From Longitalea luteola (lineage in GTDB: Bacteria > Bacteroidota > Bacteroidia > Chitinophagales > Chitinophagaceae), in assembly GCF_017356035.1 (NCBI RefSeq), contig NZ_JAFIQX010000016.1:1-64000 (forward strand): DNA of 64,000 nt, written 5' to 3'. Position numbers and translations under genes: made by a program. Below are positions 1 to 8,895 of the stretch, one piece after another. Below the pieces are notes generated by a model. That model was not told the origin of the DNA and made no database searches. It was given only the letters and a program-made list of their open reading frames with translations. Position 1 is the first letter of the stretch. Each line of letters opens with the position of its first letter.

Positions 1-81
1 AAGCTTATTGCGGTTGGCCCAGCATGCGCCGTTTTGGCTGGCCCGCTATCCTCCGTAATGGGTGGCCCATTGACTTCCGTA

Positions 82-486
82 TTAGACAGTCAGTTGTATA
101 ACAATGTTATCACTTTCTTTAATTTCCTTAATAAACTTCACAATTTCTGGGCGAAACAGATCTCGGAGCTCACTTTCCTTCATATTCACTAACTCGGCCT
201 GAACCCCTCTCATTCTATAAGCAGCCCCGGACAATAACGCGGAAAGCCGCTCGTCCTTTCCATGTAGCAAGAGGAGCTCGGCAAACAAGTTAAATAGCCT
301 GCTTATCTCAATATTAGAAGCCGCTGGTAAGTCCGGTTCAAAAACCGCATCCGCTGGCAAGAAGTCATCGAAGTCGAGCAAATAATAGAGTAATTGATAA
401 ACCAGCGCTCTAAATCTAATAACAAAGTCGAGATTTCCAGTGCCAGAGTATGCCGTGCCTATGGATATGAAAATAATTAAATTCAT
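82..486 (-). CDS. Hypothetical protein, 134 aa
   Basis: I do not recognise this protein. It is acidic, with a hydrophobic leucine- and tyrosine-rich N-terminal third and a charged C-terminal half rich in Glu, Lys and Arg. No signal peptide with a clear cleavage site, no membrane segment of full length and no catalytic motif is visible. The start is an ATG at 486 and the stop lies at 82. It sits alone at the edge of the window beside a decayed ligD and other orphan genes of the integrative region, so it may be an accessory or leftover gene. Confidence covers only that this is coding. Confidence 0.45.
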   Translation of the reverse strand: MNLIIFISIGTAYSGTGNLDFVIRFRALVYQLLYYLLDFDDFLPADAVFEPDLPAASNIEISRLFNLFAELLLLHGKDERLSALLSGAAYRMRGVQAELVNMKESELRDLFRPEIVKFIKEIKESDNIVIQLTV

Positions 487-575
487 GGCTGTTATTAGTA
501 ATCGTAGTATCGATTGTTTATTATAGCCGTTTATGATCTATGCAGCGGCGATTAAACAAGATTTACTGCCCTAGC

Positions 576-836
576 CTATAAGTAGTGTATTGGCTGGAAA
601 CTCTCGCCAATACGTCGCAAGTCGTTGAGATGGTCACCCAGAAAAAAACCTGGCTCTACAGCCAGGTCAAAATATAAACCCAGAGGGGGCAAATACTTTT
701 TACAGTCGTTTCCGAATATAAAGAACTTCCTTAATATAAAATTGAATAAGTACAGTTTGTATTTGATTAGTTTCCTTTGAATGAATTTATATGCCCTAAT
801 TGCCTTCGAATGTTTAATTCGAACAACAAACACCAC
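576..836 (-). CDS. Possible small hypothetical protein, 86 aa
   Basis: This weakly supported reading frame opens with a GTG codon. The first half is Lys/Arg/Ile/Phe-rich and could be chance AT-rich sequence. The second half, with the stretch LAVEPGFFLGDHLNDL, reads more like real protein. No family is recognised. It lies in the roughly 400-base space between the hypothetical gene ending at 486 and the ligD remnant starting at 886. Apart from this frame I see nothing in 487-885. Confidence 0.28.
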   Translation of the reverse strand: MVFVVRIKHSKAIRAYKFIQRKLIKYKLYLFNFILRKFFIFGNDCKKYLPPLGLYFDLAVEPGFFLGDHLNDLRRIGESFQPIHYL

Positions 837-885
837 GCAAAGACTCCTGTCAACCCCTGTCGCATTTTTTTAGTATCTGACATAT

Positions 886-2597
886 ATGGCACGGTCCCAA
901 CACAAAAAGAAGCGTTCGCTTCAAAGAAGTCGCGAACCAATTAATCATTTAATCAAACGAGGCAAAAAAGCGGCCATGCCCCATTCCATCCGGTCCATGC
1001 TGGCTACGCTGTCTGAAGGCGTTATAAATAATGAGCAATACCTCTACGAAGTGAAATGGGATGGGTACCGGATCACCGCCTATGTGCAAAAGACCAAGGT
1101 GCGCCTCGAGTCGTGGGCGGATTGAACTATACCAACCGCTATCCCTTGCTGGTAAAGGCCCTGACAAGGGAAAGTTGACATGGTTAGGCCGCAGCGGCGG
1201 CGGTTTTAAGGAAAAGGAAATGCCGGGCATTTTAAAGCAGTTAAAAGCCCGGGAGATCGAAAACTCACCCTTTGTTAATAAAGTGCTCGATACAAAAGGA
1301 GCCGTGATCACTCGGTGAAACCCGAGTTGGTGGCCAATTTCGAGTATTCCGAAATGACCGAATCGGGCAGGATCCGCAAACCAGCCACCTGTAAGGGTTT
1401 CCGGGAAGATAAGGATCCAAAGGACGTTATTATCCCGGTGGTAAAAGCGCTCAAAAAATGAAACCGCGTCAGCCGCAGCCGCTAAAACAATACCTGCAAA
1501 AAGCAAAACAGCGAAATAGAAAAGCCCCGGCAAGCCGCCACCTCAAAAAAGCACCCTTACCTCAATAAAGACAGTGGCTGGGACAAAGTGGATAAAGAAC
1601 AGGCAGGCACCAGCTGGCAGCCTTTTGAAATGCCCCATTGTACCATCCCTGTTCACAACCTCGAGCGGGAACTATCGGAAGGCGTTCCAAAGGGAAAACT
1701 GTTGATCTACTACAGCCAGATGGCCGGTTATATTCTGCCCTACCTGAAAGACCGTCCCCAGTCACTAAACCTGAAACTCACCCATGCCGGCGGGCCGCGC
1801 ACTTTTATCAAAGACATGGAGAACCGGCAGCTGGATTGCGCCGCTATTTATACAGATCGCCGGCGCGTGAAAAAAGCCGGCAAACGCAGTCAAATTGATT
1901 ACCTGGTATGCAACAACCTGGAGACCCTGATCTACCTGGTTAACCTGGGTTGTGTAGATGTAAATGTATGGGTATCACAAACAAGCAATATTGAAGAGCC
2001 CGATTATTTATGGCTTGACCTGGACCCAACCATTGAACCAGCATTAAAGAAAGAAGCGCTTTTAAAAGCAGAAACCAACGGCTTTGCCAGGGCTATTGAA
2101 GTGGCCATCGCCGGCAAAAAAGGTACTGGATAAACGAAAACTGACCGGTTTTATAAAAACCAGTGGCAAGACCGGTTTACATATTTATATTCCCTGCAGT
2201 GGCATGTCCTTTCAGCAGGCTCGTGCCCTGGCTTACAAACTGGCCGACGAAATACATGAACTTGTTCCCCGCATCAGTACCCGGCAGGAATCCATCAGTA
2301 ACCGCGGCGATAAAGTATATATTGATGCCGGTCAGAATGATTATGCAGATACGTTGGCGGCGCCCTACTCCATCCGGCCTTCTCATCAACCCTTGGTAAG
2401 TACGCCGCTGGAATGGAAAGAAGTAAAAAAAGGACTAGACCGCTATGCTTTTACCATGGACAGCATAAGCGCCAGGTTGCGAAAAAAAAGGCGATCTGTG
2501 GGAAGAACTGCTTGAACAGAAAATTATTGTCGCTAATAACAAAACATTACTACGATTAGCCAACAGTGCACCTGGTTTTTGCCGCCATCGAGAATAG
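886..2597 (+). pseudogene. ligD: Decayed ATP-dependent DNA ligase D
   Basis: LigD is the multifunctional ligase of bacterial non-homologous end joining. The remains read in order: a ligase-domain start (MPHSIRSMLATL, then EVKWDGYR with the KxDG nucleotidyl-lysine motif), a frameshift near 1110, a short stretch GGLNYTNRYPLLVKAL, then a jump to the OB-fold end of the ligase domain (VKPELVANFEYSEMTESGRI). Most of the adenylation domain is therefore missing. The primase/polymerase domain follows from about 1570 (LTHAGGPRTFIKD, DYLWLDLDPT, SGKTGLHIYIP, RGDKVYIDAGQND). It carries another frameshift near 2120 and one at a poly-A run near 2490, after which GDLWEELLEQK continues to a TAG at 2595-2597. 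No N-terminal phosphoesterase domain is visible. At least four frame breaks plus the deletion make function very unlikely. No ku gene is visible. Confidence 0.85.
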
Positions 2598-2769
2598 TCC
2601 TGGTCACCAGCACTTGGCATCTTGGTACAAGCGGACATTTGCGCCATTACTAGGACCAGGTTAAAAAGAATTTGTTTCAAAAATGATTTATAAGCTATGA
2701 TAATACTAATGTTTTTATCAAAGCATTCCATTCTTTTCAATTAATTTCTATTAATCAATTCACAGCTAG

Positions 2770-3102
2770 CTAATCCATGGTATTTCTACTCATATAACCA
2801 CCATTTTCAGGCAACAAATTTTCGAAGTCACAAGATGCAATCGCTGACCAATTATTTTTCCATAAAAAAACTAAAATTTGGGACACTACTCTCGAAGCCT
2901 CTTTTTCACTAACACTCTCCGATATATCTATTTCCAGACAAAAGGGGAAGTGTAAAAAGCCGTCAGGAAAAACTTTTGATATATCATTATCGTAATCTTC
3001 ATTTGCTCGAAGTTCTATTGAATATCCATTCATTTCCACATAACCGCTATCAATCAGTTTAGCATTCAATAATTCGCTTATCGATATTAACAAATTCACC
3101 AT
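2770..3102 (-). CDS. Hypothetical protein with CDFE-LLPE-GGY motif, 110 aa
   Basis: A small acidic soluble protein. Its C-terminal half has the pattern VSQILVFLWKNNW then ASCDFENLLPENGGY. I recall this pattern from a widespread family of small uncharacterised proteins that often end in a CDFED-LP motif. I know of no assigned function; a single-domain immunity or accessory role is only a guess from the surrounding orphan genes. The ATG at 3102 is the only reasonable start. The frame is intact, unlike its neighbours on both sides. Confidence 0.6.
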   Translation of the reverse strand: MVNLLISISELLNAKLIDSGYVEMNGYSIELRANEDYDNDISKVFPDGFLHFPFCLEIDISESVSEKEASRVVSQILVFLWKNNWSAIASCDFENLLPENGGYMSRNTMD

Positions 3103-3129
3103 CCGAAAATCTTTGCCCGCTATATAGAC

Positions 3130-4531
3130 CTACAAAACATATGATTTATTTTGTCGATTTAAGAATAGGTAGTAAACTCCATTATCATCGATCCTGCTTT
3201 CACCACGGTTTTACCAATCCGGTCAACATAAAGTTATGGCGTTTTATTGTGCTAATAGGCATTCGCACCTCTTTACTGATCATCCTGTTGGTAAAACTAT
3301 CCTTTAGTTGCTCCTGTAGATGCTGTTTTAATCCTTCATAGTAGTTCCTACAGACACCTAGTAGTTCATCGCTCTTATGCAGTAATACTTCACTCATTAG
3401 CTGGTTAGCTTCTTTAATATCTGTCACGGTAATTTCAGATTCATCTTTCTTTTGTTCACGTTGATACTGGTGGAAAAACGTGATTACTTCAATAAATGCC
3501 AGGTAATGGGCATTAGTTCTTCTTGGTTTGAAAACAGTGGGTGGTAGTTGCAACAGTTCTGCATGGGGATTTCTTACTGTAATATGTAATAACACCCGTT
3601 GCACATTCTGTAAAAGCTGTTTAACCCTTGCCTGCTCCTTGAAATCAATTTTACCAGCACTCTTTATTCGCTGATAATGCATGATCTTTTCATCCTGCTC
3701 ATGGCTTTCATCCAGGTGTACCAGGAAACTCCTATTACTGTTATCCTCATAAACCGATTCTTTTGTAGTGCAACCTGCCACACAAACAGGACCTTCCACC
3801 GGTAAGTGAACAGTTTGTGCTTCTCCTGCCTGATTTTTGTATAACACTGTTTTGGTGATCACCTTTTTGCTTTGCAGTTCCCTGAGTGGGTATAACACCT
3901 CTCCTGCTCCATCCAGATCCTCAATCAGGATCAGTTTGTGTTTCAGCTCCTGTTTACCGAAATAATATAATGCATTTTCTGACAGGCTGGTGATTTGGAT
4001 TACATCTTCCACCGGCATAAGCTCCCCTACTTTCTCCTGCAAATGGGTTTTACCTGTACCACTACTCCCCAGGCTGATAACATGCAGTGGTTCTTCACTG
4101 TTCCTGCTGGTAAATATCAGGTACATCAGTAACCTGTTATTTTCTTCCCCAATTACCCCACTTTGCCCAATTAATTGATTGGTACTTTGCAAAAGTGCTG
4201 GTTGCTTCAAAAATTCTACTGCTTCCTTTTTTTCTGCCTCAGAAAGTTGCTTTAACGGTTCTTTTTCTTTCGCCAGTAACTTCAGTTGATCCAGCCGGTA
4301 CGTTCATCAGGGTGGCAAACGCAGCGGCCAGGTAAGCTGTACCTAGTGCAAACCTTTCAGCACACCGGCGTACCAGTTTATCCAGGCTTTCGTTGTTATA
4401 CAAATCCAGGTTATGCCGTATTGCCTGTTGTTTGTATTCTACTTTCAGGGTTACCCGCATTCTTTCCAGCCCTTCAACCTAAGCCCACCCAGAAGGCCAA
4501 AATTGAGCTGTTGGTACTGCCAAGTGATATA
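3130..4531 (-). pseudogene. Broken CHC2-type primase / AAA-like ATPase remnant
   Basis: Three overlapping frames on the minus strand read as one damaged protein. The first piece (about 4531-4451) ends in LLGGLRLKGW. The second (4460-about 4300) holds RVTLKVE, RHNLDLYNNESLDKLVRR and CAERFALGTAYLAAAF. A frameshift near 4300 leads into DQLKLLAKEKEPLKQL and the long ATPase part (4210-3200) with a Walker A motif GSSGTGKT and a following LILIEDLDGAG Walker B-like segment. A last frameshift near 3205 continues to a stop at 3130. The arrangement resembles the mobile CHC2 zinc-finger/toprim DNA primases of Bacteroidota. The zinc finger and toprim N-terminus are missing here. It is most likely an inactive relic of a mobile element. 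Confidence 0.6.
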
Positions 4532-4836
4532 TATATATTCCCGATTTTCAGTATTGAGTTCCGTTGTCATGTAAAGCATTTTAATGGGGTAAAATAAAAA
4601 AGGAAGCCCGCTAAGACTTCCTTTAGTAGTTATCATATATTATTATTACTGTTATCAGTAAAATTGCCACATTACGACCTAGCGCAAGCAGATGTTTGTG
4701 ACATTATAGATGTTTTTGCAGGCACAAGAGCGTCAGGAGGAATAGAATTCTTTTATTATAAAGTTTATGGTATTTTAGTGGTTGGACTAAGTTTTTATCA
4801 ATGACTTCAGGGGCAATTTACCGTACCACTTCATCA
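4532..4836. other. Intergenic stretch with a possible plus-strand coding scrap
   Basis: No complete gene is visible. On the plus strand, about 4660-4801 reads as an open segment without a start codon that ends in a normal-looking peptide (ADVCDIIDVFAGTRASGG, then a Tyr-rich end and TGA). It may be the 3' end of a lost gene or chance. Nothing else is recognised. Confidence 0.25.
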
Positions 4837-5310
4837 TTAAAACGGCGCTTTAATAAGTGTCGGCTTGGGCTCATTTAATAAAGTTTTTGCAATTATATAG
4901 TTTAGTATTTTTTTGGAATAAGGCAAAAACCTATCGGGATAGAAGAATACAACCAATTCACACTTTTTGAGATTCATGGAAGAATCCGGCACATTTAAGA
5001 GCGTTACCACTACAACATTTTCATTATTCTTTCCCTTTTCCAAATGCACACTGTCTAATATGCCATTACCGTATTTCTTAATAATCGTTTTTATAAGTTC
5101 ACCATCTTTTTTAATATCATCTTTTAGCTCGTAATAACGTTTATCCTCATCAAATAAACTATGTATACCTGCAGTATCATTCTTAATTAAGCAACTCATT
5201 AGCTTTTTTGTCACTGACTTAAAGTATACCTGTTGAGATTGTGCGTTAGTCATTTCAAATGCAAATATTAAACACAAAATTTCAATAACAATCAACCTAT
5301 CTCTTTTCAT
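4837..5310 (-). CDS. Hypothetical secreted protein, 157 aa
   Basis: The N-terminus is a plausible signal peptide: MKRDR, a hydrophobic core, then a cut after about residue 24 (MTNAQ), with no lipobox cysteine. The mature part is about 130 residues with mixed helix and strand character. It includes LIKNDTAGIHSLFDED and a beta-rich centre (NVVVVTLLNVP, KCELVVFFYP). No family is recognised; the shape recalls small periplasmic DUF3887/NTF2-like folds, but this is a guess. It lies 52 bases downstream of the gene ending its own reading at 5362-5835 and may be co-transcribed with it. Confidence 0.55.
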   Translation of the reverse strand: MKRDRLIVIEILCLIFAFEMTNAQSQQVYFKSVTKKLMSCLIKNDTAGIHSLFDEDKRYYELKDDIKKDGELIKTIIKKYGNGILDSVHLEKGKNNENVVVVTLLNVPDSSMNLKKCELVVFFYPDRFLPYSKKILNYIIAKTLLNEPKPTLIKAPF

Positions 5311-5361
5311 AACTATAATTCTTTAAATTATCCTGACAATTTACCCCTTGGCCTTCATTAA

Positions 5362-5835
5362 TTACTGCTTACTATCCCCACTATTACTTAAATTATTTTT
5401 ATTTACCGGGTTTATAGTTTTATAGGTATCTAAAAATTGATTATAAGTATTTACCGTTTGACTACTTACTTTAACAGTATGAATGGTATTGTCCCAAGGC
5501 TCTCCAGGCCTTCCATTTATTCTCCCTTCGCTGCCATTAATTATTTGCATACCATAAAACATAATATTTAGATTTTTTAAAATCGCCGTTGAATTGAACA
5601 TATCATTGACACTTGTACCTCCTGGAAGCGAACCATCAAACACAAAATTCACCAAATCATCCCTAGTAAACTGACCATTATTAAATGCATTGACTGTCTT
5701 CAATCCCCCTTCCATAGTTATATACTTATCAACTGTTTTATTAACCTGATCCAGAACAGTTACCTGATTATTTAAATCACCAGTCGCTTTCCATAATTTG
5801 GTATCATTTCCCTCAGTCCGCAGGTTCGAAAACAT
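5362..5835 (-). CDS. Hypothetical protein, possible detached C-terminal fragment
   Basis: About 157 residues, rich in Asn, Thr, Gly and Asp, with no signal peptide, no membrane segment and no known motif. I chose the ATG at 5835; an in-frame TTG 15 bases upstream is the only other start before a stop. Such composition (for example NAFNNGQFTRDD, GGTSVNDMFNSTA) is common in the C-terminal regions of secreted or RHS/polymorphic-toxin proteins. The gene may therefore be a detached tail or orphan cassette with the downstream secreted protein as partner. That is inference only. Confidence 0.45.
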   Translation of the reverse strand: MFSNLRTEGNDTKLWKATGDLNNQVTVLDQVNKTVDKYITMEGGLKTVNAFNNGQFTRDDLVNFVFDGSLPGGTSVNDMFNSTAILKNLNIMFYGMQIINGSEGRINGRPGEPWDNTIHTVKVSSQTVNTYNQFLDTYKTINPVNKNNLSNSGDSKQ

Positions 5836-6412
5836 TTCGAATCCTATCAAAAAAAGTCAAAAAAATTTCATTTATTTGACTGTCAATAAGTTACGATATA
5901 TTTGGTGACTTCAAAAGAAGTGCCAATTTGAACTCACCGAATTACTCGCCGGAGATTTGATATTCTTTGATATTTTTTGATATAAGTAGCACGCCGTTTC
6001 ACCACCGTTCTTCGTTTTTCGTAAGCGTAAATTTGCCTTTTTATTTCTTTTCATACATTAACGGTGAGGGTAATAAAAATTGTCTGATCAGGAATTCAGT
6101 CGTCAAAACATCTTGCATATAATACTAAAAAAACTACCAAAAAACATATTAAACGGTGATAACGGTCATTCATTATCCAAAGTAAAAGACGAACATGCGA
6201 TCCCGGAAAGAAATTGTTGAGTAATGACTCGTTTACTTTTAATAATTCTTTACTTTTGGCTTGACAGGCAGAAAGTGGCAAAAAAGAACAAAGACCAGCA
6301 CGCCTAATTGCTCTTTTAGAAGTCTCTGACAAACATTTGACAAGCAGCAGCTTTAAGATATTGACGTCCAGTACATAAAGAATCCAGTCCTGGGCACAAC
6401 CAATCCTTGTTT
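5836..6412. other. Non-coding stretch beside the integrase
   Basis: About 577 bases without a supportable gene. A frame of about 100 codons exists on the minus strand (6096-6416), but its composition is unconvincing. The only structure seen is the TTTGATAT tandem repeat listed separately. This is where the far side of an integrase promoter or attachment region could lie, but no copy of the tRNA-Ser 3' end was found here. Confidence 0.4.
5955..5982. repeat. Short tandem repeat, TTTGATAT units
   Basis: Three copies of TTTGATAT sit 10 to 11 bases apart, separated by short T-rich spacers (TC and TT). The spacing is close to one helical turn, as in binding-site arrays. It lies about 430 bases beyond the end of the integrase gene. 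Confidence 0.5.
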
Positions 6413-7675
6413 TCAATAATTTTTTGTCATGGTTCTCTTTTCACAATTAAATAGTTCGTTCTCCAACTTCTTTTCGAGTTCGTTCATTTCGGTGCTGATC
6501 ATGATTGGCAATACCTTCGCATAATGTTCCGTTTGAGAAACTTTCTTATGACCAAGCATATCCCGTAAGGCGATTAGAGTAATGCCATTAAGAAGTGCGA
6601 CGGTTGTTGCAAATGTATGACGGGCAACATGCGTTGTCAACTCTATATCAATGCCACAGATCGCCGCAACCTCCTTCAGATAATCGTTGTATTTAGAGTT
6701 GCTGAGCACAGGAAGCACAGCTCCAGTTGCAATACAACGGGGGTGATTCTTATATTTACCAATAATTTCCAATGTCCAGGGAAGCAGTGGGACTTTAAAA
6801 GCAGTTGTAGATTTTTTCCTGCGCTTTTGAATCCAGATCTTGCCATCAACACCAATACTTAGTTCAGTAGATTTTAATGCTGCTAGATCCTTGTATGCAA
6901 GACCAGTCAAGCAACAGAACACAAATACGTCTCTAACAACAGATAATCTTTCACCAGGCATTTCTTTGTGAATGATCCTTTCCAGTTGTTCTTTCGTCAA
7001 AAACTTTGTATCCACTTCCTCTAAGGTCATGTCAAAAAGCGCCCATGGATCATTTTGAAGCCATCCATGTTTCACACACAAAAGCACTATTTTTTTTACG
7101 TTAGTAATATATTTGGTGGCGGTATTATGGCTGCAGTTACGCTTTGATCTGAGCCATATATAAAAAGCTTTTACCATTTCCAGGTTAAGCGAATGAATGT
7201 TGACATCGCCTATATTATATTTGAACAGTAAAAAGTCAAAGAAGAATTTTTTAGCGGTCTCAAATCGTTCCAGCGTTGCAGGACTATATTCCCCTTTTGT
7301 TATCAGTTCCGCCATTTCCTTGTTATGATCCTGGAAAACCAGTCCGAACATTCTGCGGCGTTCCGCTGAACCTGAAAGTACATCTTTAATTCCCTGAGCT
7401 GTAATGTGCTGGTCCTTTTCTATCATTTTCGTCCTTGCTGCTTGTGCTTTGGCAAGTATCAGATCAAGGTAGACGTTAAGTGCTTTTGCATCTTCCTTTG
7501 TACCTGCGGCTCGTTGTTTTCCGCTATCCCATCTACTAGTTTCCCAGGTACGTTTCAAAGACAATTCTTTTGAAATACCATCAACGGTGATCCGAAGCAT
7601 TACCAGCCATGGTCCTTTTCTAAATGGGCTTGGTTTTCTTAAAAAGAAAAGAAATGCTACACTTTTTTCCAACAT
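6413..7675 (-). CDS. Tyrosine recombinase / integrase
   Basis: A site-specific recombinase of the Bacteroidota mobile-element type, about 420 residues. In order: an Arm-DNA-binding N-terminus (residues about 8-95), a SAM-like core-binding domain (about 110-215) and a catalytic domain (about 225-395). Catalytic features visible are TTHVARHTFAT (His and Arg of box II), LGHKK (box II His) and the nucleophilic Tyr in SQTEHYAKV. The usual first arginine is replaced in TGLAYKDLAAL, a variation I know from many Bacteroidota integrases, so it need not mean inactivity. The ATG at 7675 is preferred to the GTG just before it. It lies 253 bases from the 3' end of tRNA-Ser, the classic place for an element integrated at a tRNA. 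Confidence 0.9.
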   Translation of the reverse strand: MLEKSVAFLFFLRKPSPFRKGPWLVMLRITVDGISKELSLKRTWETSRWDSGKQRAAGTKEDAKALNVYLDLILAKAQAARTKMIEKDQHITAQGIKDVLSGSAERRRMFGLVFQDHNKEMAELITKGEYSPATLERFETAKKFFFDFLLFKYNIGDVNIHSLNLEMVKAFYIWLRSKRNCSHNTATKYITNVKKIVLLCVKHGWLQNDPWALFDMTLEEVDTKFLTKEQLERIIHKEMPGERLSVVRDVFVFCCLTGLAYKDLAALKSTELSIGVDGKIWIQKRRKKSTTAFKVPLLPWTLEIIGKYKNHPRCIATGAVLPVLSNSKYNDYLKEVAAICGIDIELTTHVARHTFATTVALLNGITLIALRDMLGHKKVSQTEHYAKVLPIMISTEMNELEKKLENELFNCEKRTMTKNY

Positions 7676-7777
7676 CACTCAACATTTAAAACGTTATCAA
7701 ATATCTAATTGCGTTGAAGAAAAGTCAAGATGTCTAATAGTAGTACAACTTAATTATCAACAAGTTACTAAACGCTC

Positions 7778-7825
7778 AGTGAGTGATTTTTTCGACGGAT
7801 TTCGCCACTCACTGGATCACTCACT
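7778..7825. repeat. CACTCACT direct and inverted repeats between integrase and tRNA
   Basis: Two direct copies of CACTCACT lie 12 bases apart (7806-7813 and 7818-7825). A reverse-complement copy, AGTGAGTGAT, lies at 7778-7787 opposite ATCACTCACT at 7816-7825. The position between the integrase start and the tRNA 3' end suits recombinase arm-type sites or an integrase operator. Confidence 0.5.
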
Positions 7826-7865
7826 AGGAGTTTGACATGTTTTGCTACGTTTTGAAATCGCCGAA

Positions 7866-7904
7866 AAACAAAAAAGCCTGCAAATCAAGAATTTGCAGGC
7901 TTTT
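7866..7904 (-). terminator. Intrinsic terminator of tRNA-Ser
   Basis: A 14-bp perfect stem (7872-7885 with 7891-7904; arm AAAAGCCTGCAAAT) around a 5-base loop. On the minus strand it is followed by a T-rich tail. It lies just downstream of the tRNA-Ser gene. Because the arms begin with A4 and end with T4 it may work in both directions. Confidence 0.75.
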
Positions 7905-7928
7905 AGTATCTTTTGTAATTGATTTTTG

Positions 7929-8013
7929 CGGAGAGAGAGGGATTCGAACCCCCGGACCTGTTACAGTCAACGGTTTTCAAGACCGCCGCATTCGACCGCT
8001 CTGCCATCTCTCC
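7929..8013 (-). tRNA. tRNA-Ser (anticodon TGA)
   Basis: An 85-nt minus-strand cloverleaf. The acceptor stem GGAGAGA pairs with TCTCTCC, the D-loop region holds GCAGAGCGGTCGAA, the anticodon loop CTTGAAA gives anticodon TGA, there is a long class II variable arm, and the T-loop is GGTTCGAATCC. The discriminator is G and no CCA is encoded. Its 3' end faces the integrase gene, so it is the likely attachment site of the region at positions 1-7900. Confidence 0.93.
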
Positions 8014-8307
8014 GGGGCAAAAATAGGGGTAGCAATTAAACTGACAAAAAAATCTGAAAAATTTAGTTTGAATATTTTTTCTACATAACCATTTTTAATT
8101 CAATATTTTGAAGTAATATCCGCGCGTAGAAATACACGTCAAAATCAATGAAATTATAACTGGCATTACCTATTGGTTAAATCTTGAAGCAAGCAAAGTA
8201 GCCGGCATCCCGTTTTCCTCCATATTCCTGGTGTCAACTATACCTTTTTAACTTTCTGCCCGCCAAAATCCAATAGAACCATTAAAAATCAGCATATTAC
8301 AGTCGAA

Positions 8308-8850
8308 ATGCCTTCCAATAACTTATACATCATCTCCGGTGGCCCCGGCTCCGGCAAAACGGCGCTCTTACAAGCGCTCAGCAACCACGGTCTTACATGC
8401 ATGCCCGAAGCCGGCCGCTCCATCATCCAGGATCAGCTGGCCATTGGTGGCACAGCCCTGCCCTGGCAAAACCCGCCCGCCTTTGCAGAACTCATGCTCT
8501 GCTGGGATATGCGTTCCTACCGTGAAGCGCAGCTGATGCAAGGGCCCATCCTGTTCGACAGGGGCATTCCCGATGTCATGGGCTACCTGCTTCTGAACAA
8601 ACTGCCTGTGCCGCCGCATATCGAAAAGGCTGCTCATTCTTTCCGGTATAACCAACTGGTGTTCCTGGCGCCGCCCTGGCCAGAGATCTATACCCAGGAT
8701 ACCGAGCGTAAACAATCGCTGCAGGAAGCCATAGCTACCTTTCATGCGATGTCGGAATTATATGCAAAACTTGGCTATGAGATCATCCTTCTTCCATTGG
8801 TCACTGTTGCGGAACGGGTGCAGTTTGTGCTCAATAAGATTTCATCATAA
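8308..8850 (+). CDS. AAA-type NTPase / predicted ATPase (AAA_28-like)
   Basis: A 180-residue P-loop NTPase with Walker A GGPGSGKT at residues 11-18, a conserved CMPEAGRSIIQDQ segment shortly after, ILFDRGIPDVMGY as a Walker B-like/DRG element, and a C-terminal LYAKLGYEIILLP. This pattern matches the small AAA_28 family of predicted ATPases or kinases. Its substrate is unknown. It stands alone between tRNA-Ser and the convergent GH28 gene. The 294 bases between the tRNA and this start hold no gene; a weak TAACTTTC element near 8250 could be part of its promoter. Confidence 0.8.
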   Translation: MPSNNLYIISGGPGSGKTALLQALSNHGLTCMPEAGRSIIQDQLAIGGTALPWQNPPAFAELMLCWDMRSYREAQLMQGPILFDRGIPDVMGYLLLNKLPVPPHIEKAAHSFRYNQLVFLAPPWPEIYTQDTERKQSLQEAIATFHAMSELYAKLGYEIILLPLVTVAERVQFVLNKISS

Positions 8851-8895
8851 TACATACTTCATCGGGCTAACGCTTAACTAAGCTGTAACTATATT

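Noticed and set aside
949-1533. Minus-strand 194-codon frame over the ligD remnant.
   Set aside because: It is a shadow of the decayed ligD on the plus strand, whose residues are clearly recognisable.
4660-4801. Plus-strand peptide scrap as a separate gene.
   Set aside because: It has no start codon and no family pattern, so it is only noted in the spacer entry.
6096-6416. Minus-strand 106-codon frame after the integrase.
   Set aside because: Composition is not protein-like, it starts inside the integrase stop region and has no recognisable motif.
7837-8088. Plus-strand 83-codon frame across the tRNA-Ser gene (GERGIRTPG-type peptide).
   Set aside because: It is the antisense reading of tRNA-Ser; such peptides are a well-known annotation artefact.
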